Shown piece after piece: positions 1-8,223 of a DNA stretch of 64,000 nt (the first letter of the stretch is position 1; the number at the start of each line of letters is the position of its first letter). The notes beneath the pieces were generated by a model. The model searched no databases. It was not told the DNA's origin and saw only the letters and a program-made list of their open reading frames with translations. The DNA lies in assembly GCF_009674535.1 (NCBI RefSeq), contig NZ_WKJK01000010.1:186001-250000 (forward strand), in the 5' to 3' direction. The position numbers were made by a program, and so were the translations under genes. Origin of the DNA: Duganella guangzhouensis (GTDB lineage: Bacteria > Pseudomonadota > Gammaproteobacteria > Burkholderiales > Burkholderiaceae_D).

Positions 1-396
1 GTCGTCATCGGCGGCACAGCGAAAGCCGCGATCCAGCCGCTGCCAGAGAACTTCAAGGCAGCCGCCGCGTGGCAGATCAACGTCCCGCGCGAACAGCTGA
101 AAGGACTGGACGACGCCCTGCTGCAGATCGACTTCGTCGGCGACATCGGCCGCCTGTACTCCGGCACCCGACTGCTGGACGACTGGTACTATAGCGGCTA
201 CCAATGGCAGTTCGGCCTGCGCCAGCAAGCCGCGCTGCTGGATCAACCGCTGACCGTATCGGTGCTGCCGTTGCGGGCCGACGCGCAGATCTATCTGCCG
301 AAGGAAGCGCGTCCCAACTTTGGTGGCGACAAACAGATCGCACAGGTACGCGGCGTACGCGTGATCCCTGTGTACCAACTGCGCGTCACACCTTGA
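1..396 (+). CDS. C-terminal part of a probable GH35-type beta-galactosidase (partial, 5' end outside window)
   Basis: An open frame runs from the first base to TGA at 394-396, about 131 residues. The stretch with GDIGRLYSGTRLLDD followed by WYYSGYQWQFGL resembles the C-terminal beta-sandwich of large bacterial GH35 beta-galactosidases, which release terminal galactose. The catalytic domain is outside the window, so the family call rests on this tail alone. Its stop overlaps by 11 bp the stop of the convergent monooxygenase gene. A galactosidase would fit the galactan and galactose genes at 8.7-12.2 kb. Another glycosidase with the same accessory domain is possible. Confidence 0.55.
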   Translation, partial: VVIGGTAKAAIQPLPENFKAAAAWQINVPREQLKGLDDALLQIDFVGDIGRLYSGTRLLDDWYYSGYQWQFGLRQQAALLDQPLTVSVLPLRADAQIYLPKEARPNFGGDKQIAQVRGVRVIPVYQLRVTP

Positions 397-1849
397 ACCA
401 GCGGACGGCCGCCTGATGCAGTGAACTGCAATCGGGCGCGCCGTCCGCCACCCAAGCCACGATACCGTCCGGCCGTATCAACAGCGCGCTTAAACCCAGC
501 GTATTCTTCACACTGGCCGCAACGTGCCTCACACCCGGCAGCGTTACGTCGGCGCCCAAGTCCAGCAGCAGTCCCTGACCGTCACGCAGCAGCGTAGCCA
601 GCGTCATTTCATCCTCAAACTCAAAATCCGGCACACTGCGGCCGACCAGCGGATGCGGATCGCCCAAATCGTAGCGCGTCTGCACGCCCCATACACGGCC
701 GGCGACATAGGTTGCCGCATCGCGCGTCTTCATCAGATCGCGGAAGATCGCGTGCAGCGGCAGCGCCTCCGGCTTCATCAACATCACCTGCGCGCGCGAC
801 CAGTCCAGCACCTGCGCGCCGACCGGATGGCGCTCCGCGTGATAAGTATCGAGCAAACCATGCGGCGCCTGACCGTGAATAGTGGCCGCCAGCTTCCAGC
901 CCAGATTCATCGCATCACCGATGCCCAGATTGAGCCCCTGCCCGCCCAGCGGCGAATGAATATGCGCCGCATCGCCGGCCAGCAGCACGCGTCCATGGCG
1001 ATACTGCGTGACCTGACGTGCGCGATCAGTCCAGGTAGTAGCCACATGCAGCGCCGTCAGCGTGACCTCGGTGCCGGACAAGCGACGCAGCACCTGCTGC
1101 ACATGCTCCAACGTCAGCGGCGCGCCGGAATGATGAAAGGCGCCGCCATCGAAATCCTGCATCGCTACGTAGCCTGGCTGCGACTGAAAGTACATCCCGG
1201 CGCGCGTCACATTACGGCCAGGCGGCAACAGCGCCGGATCCGCAAATTCCACCTTGACCGTATAGCCGGTGAACTCCGGCTCCGTCCCCTCGAACGCGAA
1301 GCCGCACTGCTTGCGCACCGCACTGCGGGCGCCATCGCAGCCGACCAGCCAGGGCGCCGCAAAGGACTGTCCGCCGGCGCGTACCAGCACCGCATCCGCA
1401 TCCTGCTCAACGCACTCCAACGCCAAGCCACGCCGGATCACAACACCAAGCGACAACGCGCGCTGCTCCAGCATCGCCTCCAGCTCCGCCATCTCCGCCA
1501 GCGCATGAACAGGCGTCGCACCGGAAAGACGGAAGGGCCACTGCGCGCGATCGATATCACCGTAATGAAAAGGGATGCCGGCGAAATGGCCGGCCTGCGT
1601 AGAAGCGCCATCGCCGAACGGATTACGCATACGCTTGTGCAGCTGCAGCGCCTCAAACAAACCACGTCGCTCAAGCGCCTCCACGGTAGACGAAGACAAG
1701 CCGCGTATCCCAAACGGCAGCACCTTCAAAGGCGACTCCGCGCACTCAGCCTTCTCCAGCACCACAACCGAACAGCCGGCCAGCGCCAACTCCCCCGCGA
1801 GGAACAACCCCACCGGCCCCGCACCGGCAATCAAGACATCAGTATCCAT
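386..1849 (-). CDS. FAD-dependent aromatic-ring hydroxylase-type monooxygenase
   Basis: A 487-residue flavoprotein of the class A (PheA/TfdB/MhpA-like) hydroxylases, which use NAD(P)H and oxygen to hydroxylate small organic, often aromatic, substrates. An N-terminal Rossmann motif GAGPVGLFLAGELALAG is followed by the FAD-binding DG-type segment WLVGCDGARSAVRKQ and the later GDAAHIHSPLGGQGLNLGI motif that closes the FAD site. A C-terminal thioredoxin-like tail is usual in this family. I chose the ATG nine codons inside the longest frame because the Rossmann strand begins right after it. The gene lies downstream of, and in the same direction as, araC. The substrate cannot be read from the sequence. 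Confidence 0.88.
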   Translation of the reverse strand: MDTDVLIAGAGPVGLFLAGELALAGCSVVVLEKAECAESPLKVLPFGIRGLSSSTVEALERRGLFEALQLHKRMRNPFGDGASTQAGHFAGIPFHYGDIDRAQWPFRLSGATPVHALAEMAELEAMLEQRALSLGVVIRRGLALECVEQDADAVLVRAGGQSFAAPWLVGCDGARSAVRKQCGFAFEGTEPEFTGYTVKVEFADPALLPPGRNVTRAGMYFQSQPGYVAMQDFDGGAFHHSGAPLTLEHVQQVLRRLSGTEVTLTALHVATTWTDRARQVTQYRHGRVLLAGDAAHIHSPLGGQGLNLGIGDAMNLGWKLAATIHGQAPHGLLDTYHAERHPVGAQVLDWSRAQVMLMKPEALPLHAIFRDLMKTRDAATYVAGRVWGVQTRYDLGDPHPLVGRSVPDFEFEDEMTLATLLRDGQGLLLDLGADVTLPGVRHVAASVKNTLGLSALLIRPDGIVAWVADGAPDCSSLHQAAVRWFKV

Positions 1850-1904
1850 ACCGCCGAGTCTACCCAGCCCCACCATCCGCCGGCTTGTACAAACGCGACA
1901 AACT

Positions 1905-1993
1905 CCGGGGTCAGGTCCATCATTTCTACACGGCCTCTGCCGTAGCGGGACGCTACGGCAGAGGCCGTGTAGAAATGATGGACCTGACCCCGG
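1905..1993. repeat. 89-bp palindromic element, copy 1
   Basis: A perfect inverted repeat with two 43-bp arms (1905-1947 and 1951-1993) around a 3-nt loop, gga. The outer ends are CCGGGGTCA and TGACCCCGG. Two further copies with the same 89-bp length lie at 36943-37031 and 49484-49572. The right arm forms the 3' end of the araC reading frame, supplying its last 13 residues and the TAG stop. It resembles a REP/BIME- or MITE-like non-autonomous element. No transposase is visible nearby. Confidence 0.95.
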
Positions 1994-2735
1994 ATTTGAA
2001 GGCGGCGGGGGTGGTGCCGCTGTAGCGCTTGAATTCGCGGTTCAGGTGCGATTGGTCGGTGTAGCCCAGCGCTTGCGCCAGGTCGGCCAGGTTGGTGTCG
2101 GGATCGCGCCATAGCTGGTTGCGCGCTTGTTCGAAGCGCATCAGGCCGGCCACGTCCTTGACGGTGTGCCCTGATGAGCGCTTGAACTTGCGCTCCAGTG
2201 TGCGTACGCTGGCGTGCGCGGCCGCTGCTACGGCGCTGACCGGCAAGACGCCGTGCGCTGATAGCATCGCGGCGCCGGCTTTGAGGATGGTGTTGTCCAC
2301 GGGCATGCCGCCGCGCGTTTGCAGGAAGTATTGCTGTAGCTGCGTCACGGCTGCGGCCACGCCGCCGCCAGAGGCCATCGTCACCGCCAACGCAGTGTGT
2401 AGCCGCGTTATCGGATGTTCGAAGGCATGCGGTCCTTTTGCCGGCGCCAGGCCGAGCAGGTCGAAGACGGTCCACGGGAAGCAGCGCACGCCCAGGATGT
2501 CCAGCTGGCTCGCCGCTGACACGCGTACCGGCTGGTCCAGCAATCCCATCAGGAAGGGGGATGGCAATTGCTGCACAGCACCATTGGCAAAAATACCACA
2601 CTGGCCGCCGAAATAGAAAATAATCTCTGCATAGCCGTCCGGTATCACTTCGAATTCAGTGCTGTCGGGACGGGTGTGCCAGAAGCAGGCGATGGTGTCG
2701 CGCAGCGCTTCGGGGGCGGGAAATTGTTGGTGCAT
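1953..2735 (-). CDS. AraC-family transcriptional regulator with element-derived C-terminus
   Basis: About 260 residues. An N-terminal sensor region contains VIPDGYAEIIFYFGG, typical of AraC proteins of the DUF6597 type. The C-terminal AraC DNA-binding domain follows, with helix-turn-helix segments around SVRTLERKFKRSSG and LGYTDQSHLNREFKRYSG and the closing motif GTTPAAF. Directly after this domain the frame enters the 89-bp palindrome and ends with GVRSIISTRPLP and a TAG within that element, so the native C-terminus has been replaced. I prefer the ATG at 2735 to a TTG eight codons upstream, though no clear ribosome site is seen for either. Target genes are unknown. Confidence 0.85.
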   Translation of the reverse strand: MHQQFPAPEALRDTIACFWHTRPDSTEFEVIPDGYAEIIFYFGGQCGIFANGAVQQLPSPFLMGLLDQPVRVSAASQLDILGVRCFPWTVFDLLGLAPAKGPHAFEHPITRLHTALAVTMASGGGVAAAVTQLQQYFLQTRGGMPVDNTILKAGAAMLSAHGVLPVSAVAAAAHASVRTLERKFKRSSGHTVKDVAGLMRFEQARNQLWRDPDTNLADLAQALGYTDQSHLNREFKRYSGTTPAAFKSGVRSIISTRPLP

Positions 2736-2811
2736 ATTGAAGATATGGTAACTGCTCAAGCGCGCTTTGCGCTATTTTGTCCCCTTTTTGACGATTAGCA
2801 AGCTTGCGCGC

Positions 2812-2841
2812 CTTGAAATGCCCCAAGGTCGTCCCTATAAT
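2812..2841 (+). promoter_or_regulatory. groESL promoter (sigma70-like, with sigma32-like -35)
   Basis: TTGAAA (2813-2818) and TATAAT (2836-2841) are separated by 17 bp, a near-consensus sigma70 promoter. The -35 is also the CTTGAAA (2812-2818) typical of sigma32 heat-shock promoters, and CCCTATAAT resembles the sigma32 -10. Dual control is inference. Confidence 0.7.
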
Positions 2842-2867
2842 TGGCACTCGTTACCGAGGAGTGCTAA
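2841..2867 (+). promoter_or_regulatory. CIRCE operator (HrcA site) of groESL
   Basis: TTGGCACTC, 9 nt, GAGTGCTAA. This is the CIRCE consensus with a single change in the left arm (TTAGCACTC expected). It overlaps the last base of the -10 box and the expected transcription start, which fits repression by HrcA. Confidence 0.93.
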
Positions 2868-2952
2868 CAACCTTCTCTACCAACTTTCCGTCATGGCAAT
2901 CTGATTGAAATGACAACCAACTGTACCATTGTTAATAATTAAGGAGTTTTGT

Positions 2953-3243
2953 ATGAACCTTCGCCCTTTGAACGATCGCGTTATCGTCAAACGCCTCGAC
3001 CAGGAAACCAAAACTGCGTCCGGCCTGATCATCCCTGATGCTGCTGCTGAGAAGCCAGATCAAGGCGAAGTGCTGGCTGTTGGCAATGGCAAGATCCTGG
3101 ATGACGGCAAAGTACGTCCTCTGGATGTCAAAGTAGGCGACCGCGTCCTGTTCGGCAAATACGCCGGCCAAACCGTTAAAGTCGACGGCCAGGAACTGAT
3201 GGTCATGCGCGAAGAAGACATCATGGCGATCATCGTCAAGTAA
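2953..3243 (+). CDS. groES: Co-chaperonin GroES (Cpn10)
   Basis: A 96-residue co-chaperonin that caps the GroEL ring and closes the folding chamber in the cytoplasm. MNLRPLNDRVIVKRLDQE, the mobile-loop region TASGLIIPDAAAEKPDQG and the C-terminal GQELMVMREEDIMAI are typical. The ATG at 2953 is preceded by AAGGAG eight bases upstream, which excludes the longer frame starting eight codons earlier. It forms an operon with groEL 45 bp downstream, behind a CIRCE-controlled promoter. Confidence 0.98.
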   Translation: MNLRPLNDRVIVKRLDQETKTASGLIIPDAAAEKPDQGEVLAVGNGKILDDGKVRPLDVKVGDRVLFGKYAGQTVKVDGQELMVMREEDIMAIIVK

Positions 3244-3288
3244 TTCTTGACCAACTGATCCCACTTAATACCCTCAAGGAGTAAGAAC

Positions 3289-4938
3289 ATGGCAGCTAAA
3301 GAAGTAATCTTCGGCGACGCAGCGCGCGCTAAAATGGTTGAAGGCGTTAACATTCTGGCTAACGCGGTTAAAGTCACCCTGGGCCCGAAAGGCCGTAACG
3401 TTGTGCTGGAACGTTCGTTCGGCGCCCCTACCGTCACCAAGGACGGCGTGTCGGTCGCTAAAGAAGTCGAACTGAAAGACAAGCTGCAAAACATGGGCGC
3501 GCAGATGGTGAAGGAAGTTGCTTCCAAAACCTCCGACAACGCCGGTGACGGTACCACCACCGCAACCGTGCTGGCACAAGCCCTGGTGCGCGAAGGCATG
3601 AAGTTCGTTGCCGCCGGCATGAACCCAATGGACCTGAAACGCGGTATCGACAAAGCGGTTGCCGCCACCGTCGAGCAGATCGCTGTGATCGCCCGTCCAT
3701 GCACCACCACCAAAGAAATCGCCCAAGTTGGTTCGATCTCGGCTAACTCGGACCACTCGATCGGCGAGCGTATCGCTGAAGCGATGGAAAAAGTCGGCAA
3801 GGAAGGCGTGATCACCGTGGAAGACGGCAAATCGCTGAACGACGAGCTGGACATCGTTGAAGGTATGCAGTTCGACCGCGGCTACCTGTCGCCATACTTC
3901 ATCAACAACCAGGACAAACAAGTTGCCGCTCTGGACAACCCATTCGTTCTGCTGTGCGACAAGAAAATCTCGAACATCCGTGACCTGTTGCCTATCCTGG
4001 AACAGATCGCTAAATCGGGCCGTCCTCTGCTGATCATCGCTGAAGACATCGAAGGCGAAGCACTGGCGACCCTGGTGGTCAACAACATCCGCGGCATCCT
4101 GAAAACCGTTGCTGTGAAAGCTCCTGGCTTCGGCGATCGTCGTAAAGCCATGCTGGAAGACATCGCGATCCTGACCGGCGGTCAAGTGGTGGCGGAAGAA
4201 GTCGGCCTGACCCTGGAAAAAGTGACCCTGGAAGAACTGGGCCAAGCCAAGCGTATCGAAGTCGGCAAAGAAAACACCATCGTTATCGACGGTGCTGGCC
4301 AAGCCGCTGCGATCGAAGCCCGCGTTAAACAAATCCGCGTGCAAATCGAAGAAGCGACCTCGGACTACGACCGCGAAAAACTGCAAGAGCGCGTGGCCAA
4401 GCTGGCCGGCGGCGTTGCCGTGATCAAAGTCGGTGCAGCTACCGAAGTTGAAATGAAAGAGAAAAAAGCACGTGTTGAAGATGCACTGCACGCTACCCGC
4501 GCTGCTGTGGAAGAAGGCATCGTGCCAGGCGGCGGCGTCGCCCTGCTGCGCGCTCGCGCTCAGATCAAATCGCTGAAAGGCGACAACGCTGACCAAGACG
4601 CAGGTATCAAGATCGTTCTGCGCGCCATGGAAGAGCCACTGCGCATGATCGTGCAAAACGCTGGCGAAGAATCGTCGGTGGTGGTGAACGCGGTGCTGGC
4701 AGGCGAAGGCAACTTCGGCTACAACGCATCGAACGGCACCTACGGCGACATGGTTGAAATGGGCGTGCTGGACCCAGCTAAAGTCACCCGTTCGGCACTG
4801 CAAAACGCAGCTTCGATCGCTGGCCTGATGCTGACCACCGACTGCATGATCGCTGAAGTTACCGAAGACAAGCCAGCCGGCGGTATGGGTGGCATGGGCG
4901 GTATGGGTGGCATGGGCGGCATGGACGGCATGATGTAA
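3289..4938 (+). CDS. groEL: Chaperonin GroEL (Cpn60)
   Basis: A 549-residue chaperonin subunit forming the double ring that folds non-native proteins with ATP. The ATP-site motif DNAGDGTTTATVLAQ lies near residues 83-97, with VTLGPKGRNVVLERSFGAP before it. The protein ends in the usual GGM-repeat tail (about five repeats), then DGMM. The ribosome site AAGGAG lies just upstream of ATG, and a strong intrinsic terminator follows the stop. Length and sequence are normal for a housekeeping copy. Confidence 0.99.
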   Translation: MAAKEVIFGDAARAKMVEGVNILANAVKVTLGPKGRNVVLERSFGAPTVTKDGVSVAKEVELKDKLQNMGAQMVKEVASKTSDNAGDGTTTATVLAQALVREGMKFVAAGMNPMDLKRGIDKAVAATVEQIAVIARPCTTTKEIAQVGSISANSDHSIGERIAEAMEKVGKEGVITVEDGKSLNDELDIVEGMQFDRGYLSPYFINNQDKQVAALDNPFVLLCDKKISNIRDLLPILEQIAKSGRPLLIIAEDIEGEALATLVVNNIRGILKTVAVKAPGFGDRRKAMLEDIAILTGGQVVAEEVGLTLEKVTLEELGQAKRIEVGKENTIVIDGAGQAAAIEARVKQIRVQIEEATSDYDREKLQERVAKLAGGVAVIKVGAATEVEMKEKKARVEDALHATRAAVEEGIVPGGGVALLRARAQIKSLKGDNADQDAGIKIVLRAMEEPLRMIVQNAGEESSVVVNAVLAGEGNFGYNASNGTYGDMVEMGVLDPAKVTRSALQNAASIAGLMLTTDCMIAEVTEDKPAGGMGGMGGMGGMGGMDGMM

Positions 4939-4970
4939 TTCAGCCGGCCGGCTAACTTAGCCAGCTACAG

Positions 4971-5010
4971 AAAGGCCCGCAGGCGCTACGGCGACGCGGG
5001 CCTTTTTCTT
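4971..5010 (+). terminator. Intrinsic terminator of groESL
   Basis: AAAGGCCCGC pairs with GCGGGCCTTT around a short loop and is followed by a T-rich run. It begins 33 bp after the groEL stop and ends 16 bp before the next start. Confidence 0.9.
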
Positions 5011-5025
5011 TGCTACACTCGCTGG

Positions 5026-6204
5026 ATGTCTACTCCAGCCCGCCGCCGCTCCCTCATCGCCGCCTGCAGCGCCCACGCGGTGCACGATGGTCTTTCCGAT
5101 CTGATCTACGTTCTGCTGCCGATCTGGCAGACCCAGTTTGCCATCAGCTACGCGATGATTGGCGTGCTGCGCGCCGGCTATTCCGGCGTGATGGCCAGCT
5201 TCCAGTTACTGGCCAGCCGGCTGGCGCGCCGCTTCGGCCGCAAGCGTCTGCTGGTCGGCGGCACGGCGCTGGCCGGTGCGGCGTATCTGATCGCCGGTCA
5301 GGCTGGCGGTCTGGCGGCGCTGCTGATCGCGCTGATGCTGGGCGGGCTGGGCGCCAGCACCCAGCATCCGCTGGCGTCGTCGCTGGTGACCGACAGCCAC
5401 GCGGCCGGCGGTGGCGTCAAGCAAGCGCTGGCGCAGTACAACTTTGCCGGCGATATCGGCAAGACGCTGATTCCCGGCGCGGTGGGTTTGCTGCTGGTGG
5501 TGGTCAGCTGGCAGACCAGTGTCACCCTGATCGGCCTGCTGGGGCTGGCGGCGGCGGCGGCGCTGTGGTGGCTGATTCCGGCCGCGCCCGCCAAAACCAC
5601 GAACGCGTCATCGCCCCGGCTGGCGCACGGCAACGGCTCGACCGGCGGCCTGCGCGCGCTGCTGGCGACCGGCACGCTGGACAGCGCGGTGCGCATGGGC
5701 TTTCTGACTTTTCTGCCGTTTCTGCTGAAGAGCAAGGGTGCCGGCACGGCCGGCATCGGCCTGGCCTTGTCGCTGCTGTTTGTCGGCGGCGCGTTTGGCA
5801 AGCTGTTCTGCGGCTATCTGGGCGCGCGGGTGGGGATGATGAAGACGGTGTGGGTGACCGAGTCGCTGACCTCTCTGTGCGTTGTGCTGGCGGTGCTGCT
5901 GCCCTTGAACGGTGTGATGCTGATGTTGCCCTTGCTGGGGCTGGCGTTGAATGGGACGTCATCGGTGCTGTATGGCGTGGTGCCGGAGCTGGCGGCGCCG
6001 GGACGGCATGAGCAGGCGTTTGCGTGGTTCTACACTGGCACTATCGGCGCCGGGGCGTTGTCGCCGGTGCTGTTTGGTCGGCTGGGGGATGCGATGGGCG
6101 TGCCGGTGGCGTTGGTGACGCTGGCGTCTATCCTGCTGCTGACTTTGCCTTTGTCGTGGAAGGTGCAGCAGGAGCTGGCGCCGCAGGGACAGCCTGTGGC
6201 GTGA
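5026..6204 (+). CDS. MFS transporter, Fsr (fosmidomycin-resistance)-like
   Basis: A 392-residue major facilitator protein with about twelve hydrophobic segments. HAVHDGLSDLIYVLLPIWQ at the N-terminus and the loop ARRFGRKRLLVGG after helix 2 resemble the Fsr-type drug exporters. It starts 16 bp after the groESL terminator with no obvious ribosome site, so its own promoter is unclear. Its last 77 bp overlap the convergent hypothetical gene. The substrate is unknown and export of a small toxic compound is inferred. Confidence 0.82.
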   Translation: MSTPARRRSLIAACSAHAVHDGLSDLIYVLLPIWQTQFAISYAMIGVLRAGYSGVMASFQLLASRLARRFGRKRLLVGGTALAGAAYLIAGQAGGLAALLIALMLGGLGASTQHPLASSLVTDSHAAGGGVKQALAQYNFAGDIGKTLIPGAVGLLLVVVSWQTSVTLIGLLGLAAAAALWWLIPAAPAKTTNASSPRLAHGNGSTGGLRALLATGTLDSAVRMGFLTFLPFLLKSKGAGTAGIGLALSLLFVGGAFGKLFCGYLGARVGMMKTVWVTESLTSLCVVLAVLLPLNGVMLMLPLLGLALNGTSSVLYGVVPELAAPGRHEQAFAWFYTGTIGAGALSPVLFGRLGDAMGVPVALVTLASILLLTLPLSWKVQQELAPQGQPVA

Positions 6205-6553
6205 GCGAGGCGAGACCCATCTCGCGCAGGATTTGCTCGCCGCGCGCAACGTCGATGTCCGGCAGACGTGCCATCAGCAGATCACCGACGTCGCCGATCT
6301 CGCGTTCATAGACAGCCAGCGTTTGCTTGTCGATCTCATCGAGCGGACGCCGCTCCTGTTCCTCTATGCCTGACAGTATCGCCATCGTCAACGCCTGCAC
6401 CTCGGCGCTGGGAATGCAGGATGGCGCGTCAAAAAAGAAATCTGGCCGCATCTCCTTGGGCCAGGCGATGGCATTGAACGCGCGATAGCAGTAGAAAAGC
6501 GCAGCGTTGGCAATTTCCTGAGGCACGTGCTCTACATAGGAAAGGATATTCAT
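6128..6553 (-). CDS. Hypothetical protein, 141 residues
   Basis: I do not recognise this protein. The sequence is acidic and soluble, with NAALFYCYRAFNAIAWPKEM and a helical stretch VYEREIGDVGDLLMARLPD, ending in an Ala/Pro/Lys-rich tail. A good ribosome site, GGAGG, lies seven bases before ATG, which argues that it is real. Its tail overlaps the end of the convergent MFS gene by 77 bp. The upstream stretch 6554-6828 (275 bp) holds no gene I can support. Confidence 0.6.
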   Translation of the reverse strand: MNILSYVEHVPQEIANAALFYCYRAFNAIAWPKEMRPDFFFDAPSCIPSAEVQALTMAILSGIEEQERRPLDEIDKQTLAVYEREIGDVGDLLMARLPDIDVARGEQILREMGLASLTPQAVPAAPAPAAPSTTKAKSAAG

Positions 6554-6828
6554 GGCTGACCTCCAACTTAAAGTTCAACCGCATCAAAGAACCAGCTCTG
6601 GTGATAATACCCGCGCTGCGCTTCATATCTGCGCCCCATTGGATGCCCCGGCGAAGACTTCGAATTTTCGTGGAGTGCAGATCCCCGGCATCGACATCTT
6701 TCTTCAGCGCCCAGTAAATATCGCGCGGGCTGGAGCTGGGTGAGACGGAGTCACGGCTCCATCGCGGATGCCAACAGATGTAGCATGCGATGGCGCCGGA
6801 CTGGCTGAGGCAGGTCAAGCGAGCGCGC

Positions 6829-8133
6829 TCATTCCGGCGTGGCGGTCAGCGCGACGGCCTGCTGGCCGGTGGGCGGCAGCAGGCGCAGTTGTAGCCACTG
6901 TGCGCCGAAGCGGGCGCGATAGCGGTAGGCATCGCCATCGCGGCCGGCGTACAGCAGGTCTTCCGGACGGCCATACACGTCCAGCTGCGCTTGCAGCTTT
7001 TTGGATAGCTCGCCCTGCTTGGCACGCTTCAGCAGCGCGCGCAGCTGTTCGTTAACGGCAGGTACCTCCCCGGCCGCCGCTTCGTGGCGTATGCCGTGCA
7101 GCGCGTCGTAAATAAAGGCCGTCATGGCGGACGCGTTGACATCGCCATCGTTGACCAGCGCGATGATCCACAGCTTCTCATCGGGATACAGCATGCTGCT
7201 GGTGGAAAAGCCCAGCGTGCCACCGCCATGCCACACCCGATCCCGTCCGGCCTGATGATCGAGGAACAGGCCGTAGCCATAGCCCGCCGTGTCGCCATCG
7301 TTCAACACCGCGCGCGTGCGCATCGCCGGCAGCCAGGCGCTGCTGGCCAAGGCACGATTCCACGCGATCAGATCATCCACGCTGGCGACCAGATTGCCTG
7401 CCGCACCAATCCAGCTGTTCTGGAACATAGCGGCCGGCTGCAGGCTGTTGCCATCGCTGGAGTAGCCCAGCGCCTTGCCATCGGCCGCCGTCGCCTTGCC
7501 CAGCGTGCTGACGGTGCGCATGCCGGCCGGCCGCAGAATATGCGCCGACAGATAGCTATCGAAATCCTCGCCCGACACGCGCTCAATGATGTGGCCCAGC
7601 AGCGCATAGTTGGTGTTGCTGTACTTCCAGCGCTCGCCCGGCGCGAACTCCATCGGCAACGCGCGCACGCTGGCGACGATGCCTTCAAAATCAGTCGGCC
7701 GCGTGGTGCCGTTGGCGGCAAACTCCGGCGTACCGGCGAAATCGGGCAAGCCGCTGGTTTGCTGTAGCAGCTGACGTATCGTCACACCGACCGCCGCCGG
7801 ATACTCAGGCACATACTTGCCGACGCGATCATCCAGCGCCAGCTTGCCTTGCGCCGCCAGCTGCAGCACGGCGGCGGCAGCCATCTGCTTGGTCAGCGAA
7901 CCGATCTCGAACAGCGAGGCCGTGCTGACCGCGCCATATGCCTTGCGGTACACCACCTCGCCATCGCGCACGATGGCCAGCACCGCGCCGGGCGCCTGCC
8001 TGGCCTGCAAGGTCGCGGCAACAACAGCGTCGACGCGCGCCGCATCCTCCGGCGGCAAAGCGGCCGCGCAAACGGCGCCATCCAGCGCCAGCCACAGCAC
8101 GGCGGCTTTCAGTATGAAATGACGAATGAACAT
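6829..8133 (-). CDS. Serine hydrolase of the class C beta-lactamase / S12 family
   Basis: A 434-residue exported serine hydrolase of the penicillin-binding-protein fold, related to D-Ala-D-Ala carboxypeptidases, AmpC and esterase EstB. A signal peptide (FILKAAVLWLALDGAVCA) precedes the active-site SLTK motif, a YSN motif in KYSNTNYALLG, and HGG in WHGGGTLGFST, which replaces the KTG box. I chose ATG 8133 because GGGGAG lies just upstream and the signal peptide begins there. A C-terminal extension after the catalytic domain is typical of this group. The substrate (peptide, ester or lactam) is not determined. Confidence 0.88.
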   Translation of the reverse strand: MFIRHFILKAAVLWLALDGAVCAAALPPEDAARVDAVVAATLQARQAPGAVLAIVRDGEVVYRKAYGAVSTASLFEIGSLTKQMAAAAVLQLAAQGKLALDDRVGKYVPEYPAAVGVTIRQLLQQTSGLPDFAGTPEFAANGTTRPTDFEGIVASVRALPMEFAPGERWKYSNTNYALLGHIIERVSGEDFDSYLSAHILRPAGMRTVSTLGKATAADGKALGYSSDGNSLQPAAMFQNSWIGAAGNLVASVDDLIAWNRALASSAWLPAMRTRAVLNDGDTAGYGYGLFLDHQAGRDRVWHGGGTLGFSTSSMLYPDEKLWIIALVNDGDVNASAMTAFIYDALHGIRHEAAAGEVPAVNEQLRALLKRAKQGELSKKLQAQLDVYGRPEDLLYAGRDGDAYRYRARFGAQWLQLRLLPPTGQQAVALTATPE

Positions 8134-8223
8134 GAGCTCCCCTTCAGCATGGCGATTGCGCCTACTGTAGCGTAGTGCCATAAAGGGGAGCGGAGATTTG
8201 CGATGAAGTGCAGAAAAGCGGGA

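Noticed and set aside
6429..6818. 129-codon minus-strand frame overlapping the hypothetical gene at 6128-6553
   Set aside because: It overlaps a gene with a good GGAGG site in another frame and has no domain. The rest of 6554-6828 shows no supported gene.
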